This document shows, piece after piece, positions 28,589-30,612 of a DNA stretch of 30,612 bases (positions within the stretch are counted from its first letter, which is position 1; every line of letters begins with the position of its first letter). Position numbers and translations under genes: made by a program. The DNA is from Pleurotus ostreatus/Saccharomyces cerevisiae fusant. Its lineage: Eukaryota > Opisthokonta. Below the pieces are notes generated by a model. The model did no database searches. It saw nothing but the letters and a program-made list of their open reading frames with translations, and had not been told where the DNA came from. Location of the stretch: assembly GCA_024196135.1 (NCBI GenBank), contig JAMQCK010000290.1:1-30612 (forward strand), written 5' to 3'.

Positions 28589-29965
28589 ATGTCTGTTCAC
28601 TCTTCAAGCGACGAGGAGAGCGTTTCCTCCGTCGATTCTATCCCAGGACCCTCTACCAAGGCTAAAGGCAAGAGGAAAGCTGCCCTCGACGACGACGAAG
28701 ACGACAAACGCTTCATCGTCCAAACCGCCTTCGATTCCTATTTCCTCAGCACTTCTACGCGCTCTCAGACCTCCGCGAATGTCTTCTCCAACCTAGTCGC
28801 ACCTCTTTCTGCCGAAGAATACGCCGAAGCTATCGGTTCCGCCCATTTCTATTCTACGGTGCAGTCGAAGCTCGTCACATCGAAAGTGGCGCGTGGTGAG
28901 CTCTTCACGCGTATGATGCTTGAGCTGCAGGAGGGCTTCAACGTGCTCTGCTATGGCTACGGCTCCAAGCGGACTCTTCTGAACCAGCTCGCAACGGAAC
29001 GCTGCGCGAAGAAGGGTCATGTCGTTGTGGCGAACGCCTTCCGGCCACATTTCACGATGAAGGATATGCTCGCTTCTATCGAACGCGTCCCGGGCCTCGC
29101 GGACTGGCCACTCGACTCTACGACGGTGGAGGGACAGACGGCGCGCGCGGTGCGATTTTTTAGCGATCCCCAGACGCGCGACCTCTACCTCATCGTACAC
29201 AACATCGACGCCGCGTCTATGCGCGCGCCGCGAGCGCGTTCTTGCATTGCGGCGCTCGCCTCCTGCCCCAAAATTTACCTCATCGCGTCCGTCGACCACA
29301 TCAACGCGCCGCTATTGTGGACGTCCGCGGAGGCCACCACGCGAAAATCACCCATTGTGGCAGACGACGCCGACGCCACCGCTGTCCTCGGCGCACGTGC
29401 GTTTAATTGGCTGTGGCACGACGCGACGACGCTGCTGCCGTATGACGCCGAGCTCGCACACGTCGACCGCTCGTCGCTGTCTGCGGCGCACGGTGGCGGA
29501 CCTGCGAGACGAGGGAAGGGGGCGGATACAGGGCCGGCGGCGGCGGGGACGATGGTCTCGGAGACGGCAGCGCAGCATGTGTTAGCGTCTGTGACGGCGA
29601 AGGCGAAGCGGCTCTTCGCGTTCATGGCGGGGAGGCAGCTGGAGAGCATCGCAGCTGGGGCAGAGGGAGAGGAGGGCGGTAAGTGCTTACGTCTATCTTT
29701 CCCGCAAGAAATGCGATGGCTAACGTGCCTTTTGGCTCCCACAGGCAACACCAACCTCCAAGCGCACGCGATACCATACGACGTGCTCTTCGCAGCGGCG
29801 CGGGACAAGTTCATCGCGACGAACGACACGGCGCTGCGCGCGCTACTGCACGAGTTTCGCGACCACGGGCTTGTCGTCGGCGCGGGGTCTCCGGAGGCGT
29901 TGTGGATTCCGATGCGAAAGGAGCGGCTGGCGAGCGTGCTGAAGACGCTGCCGGAAGAGAAATAG
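28589..29965 (+). CDS. ORC2: Origin recognition complex subunit 2 (ORC2)
   Basis: Two exons, 28589-29678 and 29745-29965, with a 66-nt intron (GTAAGT...CACAG), give 436 residues. ORC2 is a subunit of the six-protein complex that marks replication origins in the nucleus. The N-terminus is short and Ser/acidic/Lys-rich (about 1-40). The conserved part begins FIVQTAFDSYF, followed by ELQEGFNVLCYGYGSKRTLLNQLA (about 113-135), the degenerate AAA+ P-loop of ORC2. DLYLIVHNIDAASMRAPRARS and KIYLIASVDHINAPLLW form the Walker B/sensor region, and the C-terminal winged-helix segment ends LWIPMRKERLASVLKTLPEEK. An in-frame ATG at 28511 would add 26 residues, but MSVHSSSDEES looks like the native start. 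The intron is stop-free and divisible by three. The upstream region is displaced by the MITE. Confidence 0.92.
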   Translation: MSVHSSSDEESVSSVDSIPGPSTKAKGKRKAALDDDEDDKRFIVQTAFDSYFLSTSTRSQTSANVFSNLVAPLSAEEYAEAIGSAHFYSTVQSKLVTSKVARGELFTRMMLELQEGFNVLCYGYGSKRTLLNQLATERCAKKGHVVVANAFRPHFTMKDMLASIERVPGLADWPLDSTTVEGQTARAVRFFSDPQTRDLYLIVHNIDAASMRAPRARSCIAALASCPKIYLIASVDHINAPLLWTSAEATTRKSPIVADDADATAVLGARAFNWLWHDATTLLPYDAELAHVDRSSLSAAHGGGPARRGKGADTGPAAAGTMVSETAAQHVLASVTAKAKRLFAFMAGRQLESIAAGAEGEEGGKCLRLSFPQEMRWLTCLLAPTGNTNLQAHAIPYDVLFAAARDKFIATNDTALRALLHEFRDHGLVVGAGSPEALWIPMRKERLASVLKTLPEEK

Positions 29966-30349
29966 GGGCGATCTGGACGGATGGACGAAGGGTTGTAAGG
30001 GGTGGTAGCCGGGAAGGCAGGTGCAGTTGCTGAGATCTGAGAAGGCTGGGACAGTTGCTGGGAAGGCAGGGGACGACTGTCTGATGCGAGGGGCGGTTTA
30101 TCGAGGGCGATCACTTGGGAAAATTCGGATCGGCGTGCGGAGATCTTGGGAGTCAACGAAGACGGTATCGAAAATAACAAAAGAAGTTCATACCATTGCC
30201 GACGGTGCGTGAGGGGCGACATCGTGGGGCGGAGATGAAGCAGATCCTGGTACAGTCCTGTCCTGGCCCTTGGCGCATTCATACGCGGAGGTTGGTCAGC
30301 AGGCAGCGTGGACTCCGCGGCGACCTTCTGTACGCGCCTGAGGCGGCGC
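29966..30349. other. ORC2 3' region and intergenic stretch
   Basis: About 380 bp after the ORC2 stop codon. It should hold the ORC2 3' UTR and the end of whatever lies to the right. Frames on both strands lack recognisable features; the long minus-strand frame entering from ORC2 is a shadow of that gene. Confidence 0.45.
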
Positions 30350-30600
30350 TTATTCGAGTCCTAGGGGATCTGCGCACAGGCGCTGCATTCGCCCGAGCGC
30401 AGGCGGTGTGGTGAAACCCGAATGGGCGCTGCCTTTGTGTTCGTGCTAAACGCGGCAGACGCCGCCAATCTTCCAGAAGCACTCACGTACACATTCGCGC
30501 TTCTCAGACTCCCGTAGCGCACGCGTTCCTTGATGTTCGATACTGTGCGCCGGGGGGCGGGTTCGGACTCGGACAAGAGATTTTCTGGTTGTAAAATCAT
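30350..30600 (-). CDS. Doubtful small protein at the right edge
   Basis: A two-exon model, 30600-30487 and 30445-30350, with a 41-nt intron (GTGAGT...TTTAG), gives 69 residues. The first exon reads MILQPENLLSESEPAPRR, continues with SNIKERVRYGSL, and looks protein-like. After splicing the second reads HEHKGSAHSGFTTPPALGR and ends ADPLGLE. I do not recognise the product. The intron is shorter than others in this window and lacks a clear branch site, and the gene lies at the window edge, so the model may be wrong or incomplete. No signal peptide or membrane segment is seen. Confidence 0.3.
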
Positions 30601-30612
30601 GGTATATTCAGC

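Overview
This window comes from a filamentous basidiomycete, most likely an Agaricomycete. The genes are intron-dense. The introns are mostly 48 to 70 nt with GT-AG ends, coding DNA is GC-rich, and the gene families (large P450 repertoire, CBM19 mucin-like protein, tandem thiol methyltransferases, fungal kinase-like APH proteins) fit that group. I rebuilt gene models by hand from splice sites and reading-frame phase. Exon junctions are therefore predictions, although nearly all close in phase and restore family motifs.

Layout. 0.9-1.5 kb (-): small Cys-rich membrane protein. 1.7-2.7 kb (-): SRP19. 3.0-4.0 kb (+): SWC5, divergent from SRP19. 4.4-13.0 kb: four minus-strand genes in a row, namely a secreted GH18 chitinase, an ACC-deaminase-type PLP enzyme, a 13-exon cytochrome P450 and a secreted M28 aminopeptidase. 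13.7-16.1 kb (+): a secreted CBM19 chitin-binding protein with a very long Ser/Ala stalk, divergent from the peptidase. 16.8-18.9 kb (+): two unrecognised ORFs. 19.4-22.5 kb (+): two tandem TPMT-like thiol/halide methyltransferase paralogs. 22.7-23.9 kb (-): PEX13. 24.1-25.5 kb (+): an APH/kinase-like protein. 25.7-27.0 kb (-): a Gfo/Idh/MocA oxidoreductase. 28.05-28.50 kb: a short inverted-repeat transposon (MITE). 28.6-30.0 kb (+): ORC2. 30.35-30.6 kb (-): a doubtful small gene.

Functionally this is a mixed euchromatic neighbourhood. Housekeeping genes (SRP19, SWC5, PEX13, ORC2) are interleaved with secreted or accessory metabolic genes (chitinase, CBM19 protein, aminopeptidase, P450, ACC deaminase, methyltransferases). 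I see no biosynthetic core enzyme, so I do not call a metabolite cluster.

The most notable structure is the 454-bp MITE. It has 37-bp terminal inverted repeats (one mismatch), an exact 8-bp target duplication and six internal copies of a ~22-bp motif, and it sits 76 nt upstream of the probable ORC2 start codon. Other points are a methyltransferase paralog whose expected start codon reads ATA, a run of six degenerate hairpin-like units just 3' of the CBM19 gene, a 14-nt micro-exon carrying the P450 oxygen-binding motif, and an unrecognised protein with RVxF and KEN motifs.
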